Of a DNA stretch of 64,000 nt, positions 52,747 to 64,000 are shown in pieces. Source of the stretch: Entoloma clypeatum (taxonomy: Eukaryota; Basidiomycota; Agaricomycetes; Agaricales; Entolomataceae). A program made the translations under genes and the position numbers. The first letter of the stretch is position 1. Every line of letters starts with the position of its first letter. The stretch covers positions 124,001 through 188,000 of the forward strand of contig OY751486.1 in NCBI GenBank assembly GCA_963565915.1. Reading direction: 5' to 3'. The notes under the pieces were generated by a model. The model was not told the origin of the DNA and ran no database searches. It saw only the letters and a list, made by a program, of their open reading frames with translations.

Positions 52747-55700
52747 TTACTCGCGCAGCATCCCCTTTATCTTCATAACTTCAAGGAAGACTTCGAGCCC
52801 GTTCCAGTATCTTGCTGTGCCCTCCCCTCCACCCTCATCCTGAGCTGTCCAATTTGCCCAGTCCTGCACGGACATTTGGACTGGAAATTTGAAGAGATTT
52901 TGCAGTTTGTTCATGGTCGTCTTGTCGTAGTACAACGCGTAGAGGCACGCGTGGAGTTTGAAGCGCCATGGGCATTCTCCTGCCTTGTGTTTATCTGCAG
53001 TCCAATCCTCCCGCCAACTTTCGTGGCACGATGGTCCATGACCATTCCCCTTCTTGCTATGGGGGTTGCCGCACTTGAAGCAATACGAGTAATCCTCTCG
53101 GAAGTTGATGCGAAGGCGGAAGCTCCTGAACTCGTTCATGTTCAAAGCGGGGATGGCACAGCTGTGGAATGGAGCATGCTTTCCATTTTCCGGTTGCTCA
53201 CCAACGGGAAGGCTACCAACTGCCGTGTTTTTCAAGATAAAGCATACCGGACAACTATTCTGCAGTATCCGCATTATCTGGTCCAAGAGGCCGGCCTTCT
53301 TCTTCATTTGCTCATCGGGCCAGGCATTTTGGGATGCAGCCCGTTCAATGGCCTTGCCAACCGCTCCAGCCCCCCGTCTTGCGACGGCCACTGTAGATGA
53401 CAAACGCTCGGGGGCCGAGCTTTGAGGTGGACGGTGGACGGGCTTCGAGAAGCTGGCCGGTGCTTGTTGAGCTCGGTGGGGGTGGTGGGGGTGGTGGTGG
53501 TGGTGGATGGACTTTGAGGAGCTGGCTGGTGTTTGAGCTGTATGGCCATTCCTGTTTGCTTCCGGCCTTGGAGTAATGGAGTGGGCAGGGCTGCTGCTGT
53601 ACTGGATGGACGAGGGAGGGAGTGGGGTGGACATAGATGCCGTGGGGTCCACCCGGCTCTTTTTTACTGAAGGTTGACCCCCTAGGCTGTCCAGCTGAGC
53701 GTATTCACTTGAATTCAGGGGGCTGGACATCTGATCCCACTTAGCTTGGGAACTTCCTTCTGCGGGTCTCTTCTTGGTACCCGCCTGGCCACTCGGAAGC
53801 TGAGCGACGGCGCGCAAGGCGAGGACTTGGTACTCACTCCGCGGGTCGCAATGGTCGCACTTCTGCTGGGCAGGGATATCGTTGCAGGTTGCGGTCCGTC
53901 CATCCAGGCAGTGCGTCAATACCGCCATCCGACATCCGGGAGCGGCCTTGAAGTCTTCCCATTCCGTCTTCGCCTGCATGTCCTGATCATGTCCAGCGGG
54001 CTGGGGGCGTGAAGATGATGGCACGACTGTGAATACGTCACATCTAGAACCGGAGCGACCGCCTCTTCCCGCTCCCTGGTAGTAGCTAATCAAGCCAAAC
54101 GCGTTGTTGTGGAAGACCACAAACCGAACTGAGGCAACATCCAAGCCCTGTATGAGCGCAGAGGTGGCCACCAGCACCAAATTCTTCCCCTGGGTCCAGC
54201 TCTCGTGATTGGCCGCCTTGTCCTGGAGATGTGCATGATACAAGAGGCAACCCAGCGTGTTGCTGAGCTCCTCTCCATCATGAACAGAGCGGACAAATAC
54301 CACCATGCGCTCATGAGGCCCGAGACAGCCCAGAAGTGCACGCACGAGATTCACAGTGGCGTTGACCCAGGACGAGCTCGAAACCTGTAGCACATGGTGT
54401 GCCAACTCTGGGCGGAATGTCGGCATACGGATGAGGGTATGGCTAGGTGGCTGGTGGTCGAGGTGAACTTTGCTGAGGAAGTGTGGTTCCATGCGGACCG
54501 GAAGTGTTCCGGTCAAAAATACGCGCTGGATTGCCATTGTGGAAAGGTCCTTGATCATCCCTTCCAAGCCTCTCGCTGCATGGAGACCTAGGTATTCCTG
54601 GCACTCGTCAAAAATGAATCGCTTTACGAGCTTCCCCCGTTGAGACTTGAGAAACCTCCACAGCAGAAATTCGGTGAGCATGCCTTGTTTGCTCGGATTT
54701 AAAGATAGGAGCGAGCCTTACTCACCTTTTGAAAGAGGCTGATGCCACACTTTCACAGGCCACAAATAGCAGCCTGGTCGTATCTGGAACGCTTGTGGTG
54801 CTCGCCAACCATTGCACAGCTCTGATGTCACGCTGGACAGCATTGGCAAGATGTTGGTTCAGAAGTTCTTTGAAGGGAACCACTACAACAGTGGTATAAT
54901 TCTGGTCCAAATGCCCTGCCACCTGCCAGGCAAGGGACTTGCCTGCACCTGTCGGAAGGATCGCGACGATGTTTCGTTGTGCCCTCATAACCTCGAAACA
55001 CAGTTCGAACTGAGCCGCCGACTTGGGAACTGCATCTGGGCCATGGATGTCCTTGATGGCATCCAAGATGTTCTGTCGTGTTTGTTCCTCGGACTCGGAC
55101 TCATTCTCGTGATCGTCGTCATCATCATCATCCTCCTCGATGTCCTCAAGGTTCTTGTCCTTGTGCCGTGTGCCGCCACTGTGGGACATGATGGGCGAGT
55201 CGGCGAAGCCTTCAATAGACGAGGAGGGCTGGGCTTCTAACTGCCATGCTGGCTGCCGAAGTTGCGAAAGAAATTTGTTTGGAGTGAGAGGCTGGGACCT
55301 GTCGAACGGAGTCTCATAAAACCGGTGGGGATCAGAGCTCTGGACCAGTGCGACAATGGGTGAGCTGCGAGGCCCATGGAAGGCAGGTTTGGCCGAGAAT
55401 GTCTTGGTGCGACGTGTCTCTGTTCTGATGTATCCTTTAAACTTGGACTGATAAACCCCTTCTGAATCAGAATCTGGCACGAGAACAATTCCCGATGATT
55501 CGGGAACAGGAGAGTAACCAACGCTTGCAGGAGAGCTGTTGCACGCCCGTGCAGCAAACTGGTCTGTGTGATTGTCGCTCTTGAGAGTGCTCTGGATGCT
55601 GCTCGAGACTCCCTCAACCAAAGACTTCTTGATGTCCTCCAGCGCCGCCTCTACCATCTTTGCACTGGCAGCAGCACCCGATTTCTGAATCGTATCTGCC

Positions 55701-58682
55701 ACGGTGTCCAGGATTCCCGCTCTCACCTCCTGTACAGCCCCAAGCATGGTGGCCCTCATATCTGCCAAGCCCGCGTCCATCGTCGCATGCATGGCATCAA
55801 CCGCCGCCTGAATAGATGCGACGTCTGCCTTGAGCTCCTCCGCCTGAGAAGCAGCAGCTCTTCTGCGAAGCCGAAGCGCTACCGGTGGTGTCTCTCTTCC
55901 AAATCCAAGCAGAGCGTGGAACTGCCCGTCAACCCAAGTTTGCTCATGGAGGACATCCGAGGTTGCAAACTCTGGAGTGCCATGGTCCTGCCCATAGTAT
56001 CTTCTGCTGGTAGCCATGGTGTGTCCCATGGCCAGATCAGACCGACGAGAGGCTGTCAGAAACTGCTCGTCGATAAACTCCCGGCTGAGGGAAGCTGTTG
56101 TCTGGCGCCATCGATTCAAACCGATGTTTGCGTCGCAATGTTTTTCGAAGAAAGTGCGCAAGTACCCTGAATCATCCTCTGAAGTGAGCTGACGTCCACG
56201 GACAACAAAGAGATATGTGTAGTATTCCGCCTGCGCATCGGCACCCCACATGGATCGACTGAGAGCGACCTCCACCGGACGAATGACGGCGAGGTAGTGC
56301 ACAAGAGGGATGCTTAGTTCTGTTGGCAGAAGACAAGGCAGGTAGGAGTCATGGCCAGAGATGTTGCTGGTTTTGGTGTATGCACCGTTGTTGTACAATC
56401 TGCCTTGGTGAACAGCCAGGTTGCGCAGGCGCGATCGTGAGTTTCGAATTTTAGTGGCTGCCATCTCTGTTCCACGGTTGTGGGAGAGGATACGCATGAG
56501 CACCATCAAGAGCTCTTGGATTTTTGCCGTGGTAGAGAAAAAGTTGAAGACAGATGACACATTCCATATCCATCTCCCTTCGTTGTCCAACAAACCCATC
56601 TTCCAGGCTGGGTTCTCGACAAGGTGGCGGAGGAAGCTCAGATGTTTACTATGGAAGCGGGAGTCATTGAGGAAGGAATATCCGGGGGTTTTGTCTCGAG
56701 GATCATCCTTGACTTGCTTCTTGGACGCAATCCAATCCTCCATCTGGCTCTCGTTGGTGAGATCGAGTATTGTGGCCCGAAGCTCCTCCAACTCATGCTT
56801 CAGCCCTGTCTTCAAAAGGTCGAGTGGAATTTCCTCGCCATCAATCGACACCGTTGTCATGGCCAAATCCCACCCAACCCTTGGTGGAACGGGCTCCACG
56901 AAAGCCAGGTGTGATGCGTATGCGCTCAAATCGCACAGTTGTGAAAAGGGTCCGAGAGAATCAAGCTCCAGATACTCCTTAACAACTGCTACAACGGCTC
57001 TAAGAAGAAGAACAAAGGGGAGGGAGGAGGGCAGGTCAATGTCGTACACAGGCGTAGAAAGGTGTCGATGGAAGAGGCTGAAGGGACTTACTCAAGGATC
57101 GATGCATATCCTCCCTCCTCTTTGAGCCAATTGGCCTCCACCATGCAGAAGGCGCGCGCACCGTATTTCAGATGAGAAACCCATGTCACTAGCTGCTTTG
57201 GGTCCATCAACGTTCCGTTCTCATTCAAGGCCACAGCAGCCAAGAAACAGAGCAAGTAGGTCTTGGATGCTCCATGCTTCATTCCCAACTCTCGTTGGAT
57301 CCAGAGGCTTTTCATGACGGGATGCAGTGATGCCCAAGTGGCCTGTCCAGACTCCAACAGGTTGTAGAGGTGCCTGGCAGCCTGAGCGTCCTCCTCGGCT
57401 ACTGGAAGCTTGAACTGGATAGTGGGATCGAGGACCACCTGGCGCAAGCAGGCCGCAACGGCACGGCTCAAGTCTCGTGCATATTCGCCAACAGTCTTGT
57501 CCAGTGTCAGGTGCCGCCAATATGTCAGTTGCCTGTTGGAATGGGGGAGAGAGAGAAGTCAGAAAGGGAAGAGAGGCGGTTTGCAGCAGGAGGTACGGTC
57601 ACTGACTCTTCCGGCACCAGTTTCTTTTTCACTAAATGTCCCGCAGCAGTTGCCAAATCCATGCCATGCTCTAGATATTCTTTGCAAAGGTTTGGTAGAG
57701 AAGAGATAACGTCCTTCTGGCTCCGCGGCTGTACCGGGGACGCCAGTCGGACGATCTGCTTTCGTGACTCAGGCGAGTTGGCGTGTTCACCCAAAATGTC
57801 CCACCACCGAGTGACTTGATGAAACGGGGGAATCTCTCGCTCCCCCACTGGCACCTCTGCAATGAGACAATCTGTCTGGCCTGGGATGATGTGCTCCACA
57901 AGTGCTGAAAATGGACTGCCCGAGTCGACCCCCCTCAAATCTGGTGTTACAATGAAGTACCGTTTTCCGATGCCAGTGAAGAGCGTCTGGACGGTGACGG
58001 CTTCCGTCTGTAAACCCATCTGGCTGCCATGCACGCTTCTTTGGTGTTTTTGGATTGTCTCTCTGTTTCGAGCCGCATACCAACAACTATTGAATGTGCA
58101 GGCTATGCCATGGTGCTCGGGTAGAAGCTCGACAGGCCGGCCAAAGTTTTGTGGAAGTGGGGAGTCCATGGGTCTGTTGGGGATGCCATATTGGTCTGCC
58201 AAAGATGTGAGTTCTGCCTTGCCTTCCGACCTCATGCTGATGCTGTGTTGCTTCTGCAGATGGCCAGACAAGTCTCCTGGAGTGAAAGCAGCCCCGCACC
58301 CCACGCAGATGAAGACTTGTAGAAGTCGGTGGATGCGGACACCGACACTGGTCAGGAATGGCGTGGTTTCCAGGTATGATCGCGTGCTGTCGAGAGTTAC
58401 ACCTGGATATTTTAATTTAACAGGCAGGAAACCGATGGAGAAAAATAAACCCTTACGCAGCTCATGGTACGAGGGTGCTGGCTGCTGGGGAGGGGGACGA
58501 GCAGTTGTAATGTGTCGCTGAGTGGGGGCAGATGCGGGTGCTGGCTTTGGAGAGGAACCCGGCAACTTTGCAGGACCAAAAGTAGGAGTGGAAGCCATAA
58601 AAGCATTTGCATGATGATAGCTATGCAGAGTGAGAGATGCAGCGTCGTGAAAGGAGACGCGACAGACGGTACAAGGAAACAT
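52747..58682 (-). CDS. OrsD-type C2H2 / recombinase-like / RecQ helicase fusion
   Basis: ATG 58682, stop 52747; introns read at 58403-58456, 57533-57606, 57000-57091 and about 54684-54725 (its phase is unsettled); about 1950 residues. Order: C2H2 finger CTVCRVSFHDAASLTLHSYH, second finger CVGCGAAFTPGDLSGHLQKQ, third CTFNSCWYAARNRETIQKHQ (the OrsD/DUF3505 type); helical region; a domain with NRWRQTTASLSREFID and MGHTMATSRRYYGQD, like the His-Tyr end of tyrosine recombinases; acidic linker; helicase motifs PTGAGKSLAWQ (I), FIFDECQEYL (II), FLTGTLP (III), VATSALIQGLDVASVRF (V), YYQGAGRGGRSG (VI); a RecQ zinc-type cluster (CRMAVLTHCL...CDHC); C-terminal Cys/His module YCFKCGNPHSKKG. It resembles fungal telomere-linked RecQ-like helicases. 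All frames are open, so it may be functional. Confidence 0.85.
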
Positions 58683-59300
58683 GGGGTGTAGCTAGTGTCA
58701 CAAAGGTGGCGACCTAATTGCTTAAAGCCTCGAACAACCAGCCACTGGTCTTGCCTTTTTTATACATAGTTTTGTTACAGGATGCTCAATATGGTTTAGC
58801 CCTACATTCCAAAAAAAGAAGAAGACGCAAGGAGCCAACCCGAAAGAGTGTAGGCATACAATTCGAACCTGATCCCTGAGCTAGACCTCTTTTCAATCGG
58901 TTCCCAAAGCATGGTGGCCTCCCACACTCCTGCGAATGACTTTTCAACCGTCTCTTCTGTCCTCCGCCGTATCTTCCCCTCTAGGGGGAATACTTTGCAA
59001 CCCTCTGCCACTGCCACTGTCCAGTCAGTCCGGAGCCGGAGGGCCAGCCACATGACTGCTGAAGTGTGTGGTGTGTATCGTCTTCCCTACCAGGGGCTTG
59101 CAATCATCGATTTCCTCCCCCCCAGATGTCGATTTAAGCGTCTTCTATATATATGTCTCTCTGTAATGTGTGAGCTGCTGCCGCTGTTCATCAAATTATA
59201 TATATATCCCGGGCCAATATGTTTTAGGCATGGTCGTGGATCCTTTTTTGGTTTAGTGTGGACCCTTTTGGCTTAGCACGGATACGGTACCGCATCCGTG
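58683..59300. other. Upstream region of the helicase gene
   Basis: Non-coding spacer with a T-rich run and short AT stretches (TATATATATCCC near 59200). The right edge, 59277-59300, is an imperfect palindrome CACGGATACGG/TACCGCATCCGTG that abuts the gap. Confidence 0.45.
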
Positions 59301-59500
59301 NNNNNNNNNNNNNNNNNNNNNNNNNNNNNNNNNNNNNNNNNNNNNNNNNNNNNNNNNNNNNNNNNNNNNNNNNNNNNNNNNNNNNNNNNNNNNNNNNNNN
59401 NNNNNNNNNNNNNNNNNNNNNNNNNNNNNNNNNNNNNNNNNNNNNNNNNNNNNNNNNNNNNNNNNNNNNNNNNNNNNNNNNNNNNNNNNNNNNNNNNNNN
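59301..59500. other. Assembly gap (200 N)
   Basis: Exactly 200 N, probably a nominal gap size, so the real distance between flanks is unknown. Frames crossing it are meaningless. Confidence 1.
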
Positions 59501-59536
59501 GGGGCATCGTATATTGGTAGCAACAGACAATTCAAG

Positions 59537-60127
59537 ATGTCCAGTCCCGCCACCGATTCTGTTAGATATCTCCCGTTTCCCGCCACCGATGCTGGTTATT
59601 TCAGTATCTCTGACCCACATCTTCCCCCCCACCAACGTTTCGACGTCATCACATTGAATGATCCCGAAGTCACAACGTCTGCCCTTCGACGTTTATCAGC
59701 CCGTTGCCAGCACCTGGTTATCCGGAGACCAGAGCAAAACCGCCTCAGCGACGAGAGTGGATATTTGGTAGAACAGATCAACGGTCACCGCCGCTTTTGT
59801 GAGACGTACGAGAGTATATATGGTCATGCCTACAAGTTTTGCAGGTTTCTCAACCTGCCCGAGGACCTCACTCACCTCTGGAACACTCCTGATCTTCCCC
59901 TCATGCCGCACCTCGCACTCCTGGACTTGGGCATTTTGGATGCCATGCTTTGGATCATCCCTATACTCCAGGTGCTCCCACGAGCCTCAGTGTTCAAATG
60001 TCTCATAGTCCGGGGTTGCAGCGACTTTGACAGCGTCGCACTTCCATTCCCCTTCGACTACATTGACACCCGGCTCTCTAGAATCCCAGGGGCAGGCATA
60101 CTCCTGGGGTGGGCATGGAGGGGTTAG
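59537..60127 (+). CDS. Unrecognised ORF ending in TTAGGGG repeats
   Basis: ATG 59537 (MSSPATDSVRYLPFPATDAG), 196 residues. Contains FDVITLNDPEVTTSALRRLS, HAYKFCRFLNLPEDLTHLWN and a Leu-rich part LMPHLALLDLGILDAMLWI. No transmembrane or catalytic motif recognised; the leucine pattern recalls F-box/LRR-type fungal proteins only loosely. Its stop codon TAG is formed by the first TTAGGGG unit at 60124, so the true C-terminus was probably lost. No intron needed. Confidence 0.55.
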   Translation: MSSPATDSVRYLPFPATDAGYFSISDPHLPPHQRFDVITLNDPEVTTSALRRLSARCQHLVIRRPEQNRLSDESGYLVEQINGHRRFCETYESIYGHAYKFCRFLNLPEDLTHLWNTPDLPLMPHLALLDLGILDAMLWIIPILQVLPRASVFKCLIVRGCSDFDSVALPFPFDYIDTRLSRIPGAGILLGWAWRG

Positions 60128-60172
60128 GGGTTAGGGGAGGAGCACTACGACGAGCGCAGGGGGGTTAGGGGA
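60117..60172 (+). repeat. Telomere-like TTAGGGG repeats
   Basis: TTAGGGG at 60124-60130, 60131-60137 and 60165-60171, with extra G-runs between. Basidiomycete telomeres are TTAGGG or G-rich variants. Only three units, so it is an interstitial telomere-like tract, not a telomere. Confidence 0.7.
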
Positions 60173-60291
60173 GTGCGACTGAGGGCCTGTGTGTGCCGAT
60201 GTGGACAATAGGACTTGGGATAAGTCCGGGATCCTATTTCGGCCTTTATAGGCCTCATCAGGTCCAAAAACGGCAATCGGTTGAGTCATTC

Positions 60292-60325
60292 AGAGAACAA
60301 TAGAACAATAGAACTATTGTTCTCT
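60292..60325. repeat. Short inverted repeat
   Basis: AGAGAACAATAG...CTATTGTTCTCT, 12-bp arms with a 10-bp loop. A second small hairpin, GGCCTTTATAGGCC, lies 40 bp upstream (about 60241). Meaning unknown. Confidence 0.6.
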
Positions 60326-61149
60326 GGGCAGCTGACTCCGCCTATTGTCCACTTCGTCACACGCCTGACAGGTCGTGAGAGGAAAACGCCACAATAGCGC
60401 TCGCCAAGACAGGACCCGAGTAGGACCCTGCAAAGGTAAGGCTATGGGGAATCCCCATCACGGACCAGCGGTCCGGGTGAGATCCGAGTGAACCGAGATA
60501 ACGGATCGCTCCCACATCAAAGTCCGAAGATCTTTGAAGGCGAAGACCGTTATCCCGAAGGACACACAACAAGAAAACTAACCAATACCCAGTAACATGT
60601 AAGAACAGTTACGGGAAACCACCTACTATTCTGTGTCGGCGGACACGGGGGCGCATCCGTTCCTGACCAGATATGGCTGCACCATCTGAATAAGGACTAG
60701 CTCCTCCAGATATAGCTTAGATCACTCTTGAAATGGAATGCAGTCTATATATATATAATGCCATACACATAATGACAGGTGTCAACACAAAAAGGGTGAA
60801 CCGCTTCTGATATAGGTTAGATCCCCCTTGGAATGGCATATATATATCACCCACACACGGGAAAAAGGCCACTGGCCTCTGAAACTGGACTAACATGTTC
60901 TGATATGGGTTAGACCGCCCATTCTCATCTTGCCCTTGAAATGGACCCACACACAAAATAGGAAAGGGTGCAGAGGGTTGATCCAAAGGAGAGAAGAGGG
61001 TCGGCGGGAAAGAAGAAAATATAAACAACGTAGGTAAAAGATATTCGTGCTCCCCCTAGTCACACCATTCCATCCCACCACCGCAAAATCAATTCGCCCA
61101 AGTGTTTTACACAGGGTGCATCATATTTCAGTCTCCCCCCTTGTTTCTC
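60326..61149. other. Spacer with degenerate repeats before second helicase-type gene
   Basis: Three imperfect copies of GATAT-(A/G)GNTTAGAYC...CTTGRAATGG occur near 60710, 60812 and 60902, two of them followed by TATATATA runs. No gene supported. Likely contains the promoter of the gene at 61150. Confidence 0.45.
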
Positions 61150-64000
61150 ATGTCAAACTGGATGTGGCCTTGCAGAGACTGCACATTATCTTTTGAAAAT
61201 GAAATGGACCTGGCTATGCACCGCTCATGCCATATCAACTTCTCTACGAGACTTCCGGACAACAATTTGATGCCTCAGTCCCACTTCCCAACTCAGGCCT
61301 TCAGCTTTCATCTTAATGAGGAACAGCGTGCGTCCTCCTACTCCCCCAAGCTCTGAATTCCTACTGAAACAAAGTTTATTATAGGTGTAACACTCACACC
61401 GGGCAGATCTTATTTGGTTACCACTCCCCTCCTAGACCGTCTCGGTTTTCGCATCCATCAGAAACTACGAATTCTGATCTGTGTGGAATGTAGTTGTGGC
61501 ATTCTTCCTGAGGCTCTGTTGGGTCACTTGAAGAACCAGCACTGTTTTCCGAATCAAAAAAGCCATGCTGAGGAGCTTTGGACTCTGCTTCAGGGATACC
61601 GCATTTGGACCACGATGGGGGACTGTCTGCTGCCAGTCAACTACGGGCCACCAGTAGAGTTGCTCTCGGAGAATCCAGGAGTGGCCTGTGCAATACCAGG
61701 CTGTCTATATGCGGCGCCAAAATGTGACTCGGTTCTCCGCCATCGCAGAAAGGACCATGGTGCTCACGAGAGGATTTCCATTGAACCACAGGCCGTGATT
61801 ATTCAAAGTCTTTTCTTTCCTATGAGCTCCAGATACTTCATTGTCCAGCCATCTCCCCACCCTGCATCATCAGCCCCGGCCCAGGACATTCTCATCCGAC
61901 AGGTGCTCCCTCAGATGGGAGGTCTCCAATATCCCAATCTCACTTCTACACATGAAATCCCTCCCTTTCATCAGGTCACAAAATGGCCAGAAATCCTCAA
62001 AGACTCCATGCGGACAAAGCAATCGCGAGCCCCTGTCATCGCTCTTGCAGGGAAGGTGAACAAGGATATAGAGAAGGTTCTTCTACCCCTCTTGGGTTTT
62101 TGCAAGCAATATCTTCAGGAGGCCCAGACGGATGCACAAAATGCCGGCTATATGGTTCAGAAAGCCTTGAAGCCAACCAGTTACTGGAACAATCTTAGCC
62201 CCCATGCTTTGGACAATTATGCGTTGGATTTGAGTCGAACCCTGGCGGCATACATAAGGACAGCTGTCCGCCGTGAGCATTTCTCTTTTGTGCTCCCATT
62301 GACAGATCAAGATTCTGCAGCTGCCGCCCGAAGCCTGTATCATGACCTGGCATCTGGAAAAGCTGAAGTGCAGTGGCAGAGGCTCCATCCTATCATGAAA
62401 GGGATCTGGAAACTCTCAGAAGCAGGAAGTCGGGAAGGTGCTAAAGAAACGTTCCTCCTATGCTTTCTTGCCGCGGCAGCGTTGAGGGAAGATGGGACAC
62501 TGATGAGCGCTGATACACTGGTGACCTGGATTAGCCGTCTCAAGTATGGGGCCCGCGGGTTCTGCATGCATGAGGCTACCTTGATCATGAACGGGGAAAG
62601 TCCACCAGGAACTATACTGGAGTGAGCCCCTTCGTTTTTATTTAGTCATAGAGTTCTGTTTACTTACTTGGTCTTTTTCAGAGCAGTACACTTGGTCGTT
62701 GCTGACTTTCTCAATTTGCAGAGTCTCACGCCCTTTAGCCAGATCACAACATTGAGTTCATATGCCTCCAGCATCGTCTATACCCAACCAAAGTCTCCTA
62801 GAATTGTGTGGAGCCATGATATGACAATCGTATCTGTTGACGGAGAGCTAATTGCACTGGAGGATCTTAGAACCAGCATTGGGGCTTACCTGTCTCAGCT
62901 CAAGTCCTTAATCCTTTCATTGACTGGGGAACAGGCGGTCATCGACTGGCTCTCTGGTGAGGCCATCAAGGACTCTCCTCGAGAAGAGACTCCAGGTTAC
63001 TCTTTTCTGGAAGACCCAAAGTTCCAAAATGCTCACATTCCCCTGCTGGAGCTCTTGGTTAACCCTGGATTTCCAGATGGACAGACGATTGGCCGTCTCC
63101 ACCAGGGATCTTGGATGTGGAGCCCTGCATGTCTCTACCGCTTCTTTGCCCACACTGCTCAGATTCAGGACTTGCTGCTGCTACTCTTCCAGTTGGTTTG
63201 TCGGTTCCGTGGCACAGAAATTATTGAAACCAAAATCTGCAATACACCGTTCCGCTTGCGAAACCTGAATATCTATCATGGTAAGCTCTTCAACTGTGGG
63301 GCCTATAGCAAGACCAGTGCGCTCACTGGCCATGATTCTTATCGGCCATGCATGCTTCCGGACGAGCTTGCCGAGCTGGTAGTGCACTACCTGGTCAGGA
63401 TTCGTCCCCTGGAAGTCATCTTTAGCCGTGTTCTCTGGAATGACGAGACAGGCATGCTCTACACGTCTTATCTCTTTGTGGCCAACGGAAATCAACTCAC
63501 ATCAGAGAACGGCTCTATCCTGCTAAAAAGCTTCTTTCAAAAGAACTGCAATGCAGCCGGTATGGGTTGCAATAGGTGGCAGCAGCTAGAAGCTTCTCTC
63601 GGCAGAGAATTCCTCGATCAGCGGGAGATCTCAGGGGTTTTCGACCTCACTATGGGTCATTCAGCCAGCACAGCCCGGAGGCACTATGGCCAGGATATAG
63701 ATACACCAGACTACGTGACATCAGATGTGCTGTGGGAGCAGCGCCAGCTGGATACTTTGTACCACGCCCTTCTTGGCCTTGGAAAGCAATCACCACCTGT
63801 GGCGATCCAGGTGCGAAGGGCAGGGGAGGAGGAGGTCGCCAGATCAGTGGTGGCCAAGATCCACGAAGCCTCTGAGACAGCCTTGACAAAGATAACTGCT
63901 GCCACGGAGAAATTGGAGGAAAAGATGACCAGTTTGATGGAGATGGTGAGGGAGACCATTAAAAGTGTGGCTACCACAAACAGGAACACTTCCTCCCAGA
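61150..64000 (+). CDS. Second C2H2 / recombinase-like helicase-type gene, runs off window
   Basis: Paralogue of the gene at 52747-58682, transcribed away from it. ATG 61150 (MSNWMWPCRDCTLSFENEMD). Introns at 61328-61384 and 62622-62681, in the same positions and phases as two introns of the first copy. Fingers: CRDCTLSFENEMDLAMHRSC, CVECSCGILPEALLGHLKNQ, CAIPGCLYAAPKCDSVLRHR. Then the shared block EIPPFHQVTKWPEILKD, YGARGFCMHEATLI, TPGYSFLEDPKFQNAHIPLL, LTGHDSYRPCMLPDELAEL, and the recombinase-like end NRWQQLEASLGREFLD with MGHSASTARRHYGQD. The window ends in the following coiled-coil linker, before any helicase motif, so the helicase part is expected but not seen. Intact as far as visible; strongly diverged from copy 1, so not a recent duplicate. 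Confidence 0.85.

Noticed and set aside
58855..58890. tRNA or tRNA-derived SINE (TAGCTCAGGG and GGTTCGAATTG on the minus strand)
   Set aside because: A-box and B-box look-alikes are nearly adjacent and no cloverleaf can be drawn, so chance is likelier.
52747..64000. A complete Crypton or Starship transposon with defined ends
   Set aside because: No terminal direct repeats or target site were found around either gene, and the second copy leaves the window; only the recombinase-like domain is supported.

Overview
The window reads as nuclear DNA of a filamentous basidiomycete, most likely an agaricomycete. Host-type genes are cut by many 45-60 bp GT..AG introns. A broken 1,3-beta-glucan synthase copy has fungal FKS motifs. 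The repeat content is dominated by Ty3 and Ty1 LTR retrotransposons plus two large zinc-finger/RecQ-helicase genes of the kind that multiply in fungal subtelomeres. It is a repeat-rich, probably subtelomeric or heterochromatic accessory region, with few ordinary genes.

Layout. 1-5512: a Ty3 element on the minus strand whose gag and pol are both open, joined by a -1 frameshift signal; its 3' end lies outside the window. 5989-8870: a low-complexity multi-exon host-type gene, cut short. 8902-16150: two damaged minus-strand copies of a second Ty3 family with 0.4 kb LTRs; both carry an extra small ORF between pol and the 3' LTR, and the second has lost its reverse transcriptase. 16170-17400: FKS pseudogene carrying a solo LTR of that second family. 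18990-19984: a zinc-cluster gene facing the chromodomain end of a third Ty3 pol. 19985-39705: a very large LTR element (1259 bp LTRs, PBS and PPT visible) with pol on the minus strand and two multi-exon genes on the opposite strand between pol and the 3' LTR; a complete Ty1 element (25780-31551) is nested in its integrase. 39706-42740: decayed Ty3 element with an inverted duplication. 42750-46690: two nested Ty1 elements and a solo LTR. 48152-50596: an unrecognised multi-exon gene. 50830-52000: a 157-bp tandem repeat. 52747-58682 and 61150-64000 (running off the end): two divergent genes encoding C2H2 fingers, a tyrosine-recombinase-like domain and, in the complete copy, a RecQ-type helicase. 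Between them lie an assembly gap, a truncated ORF that ends inside TTAGGGG repeats, and AT-rich spacer.

How the parts fit. Insertions can be ordered: Ty1 into the large Ty3 integrase (5-bp duplication ACCTT), one solo LTR into FKS (CCTGG), another into a Ty1 reverse transcriptase (AATGC). Two observations seem least explained by known element structure: opposite-strand genes, including a cysteine-cluster protein, in the 3' part of two different Ty3 elements; and the fusion of OrsD-type zinc fingers, recombinase-like domain and helicase in a divergent pair next to telomere-like repeats. All calls come from reading the sequence; no database search was run. Exon borders are manual and approximate where stated.
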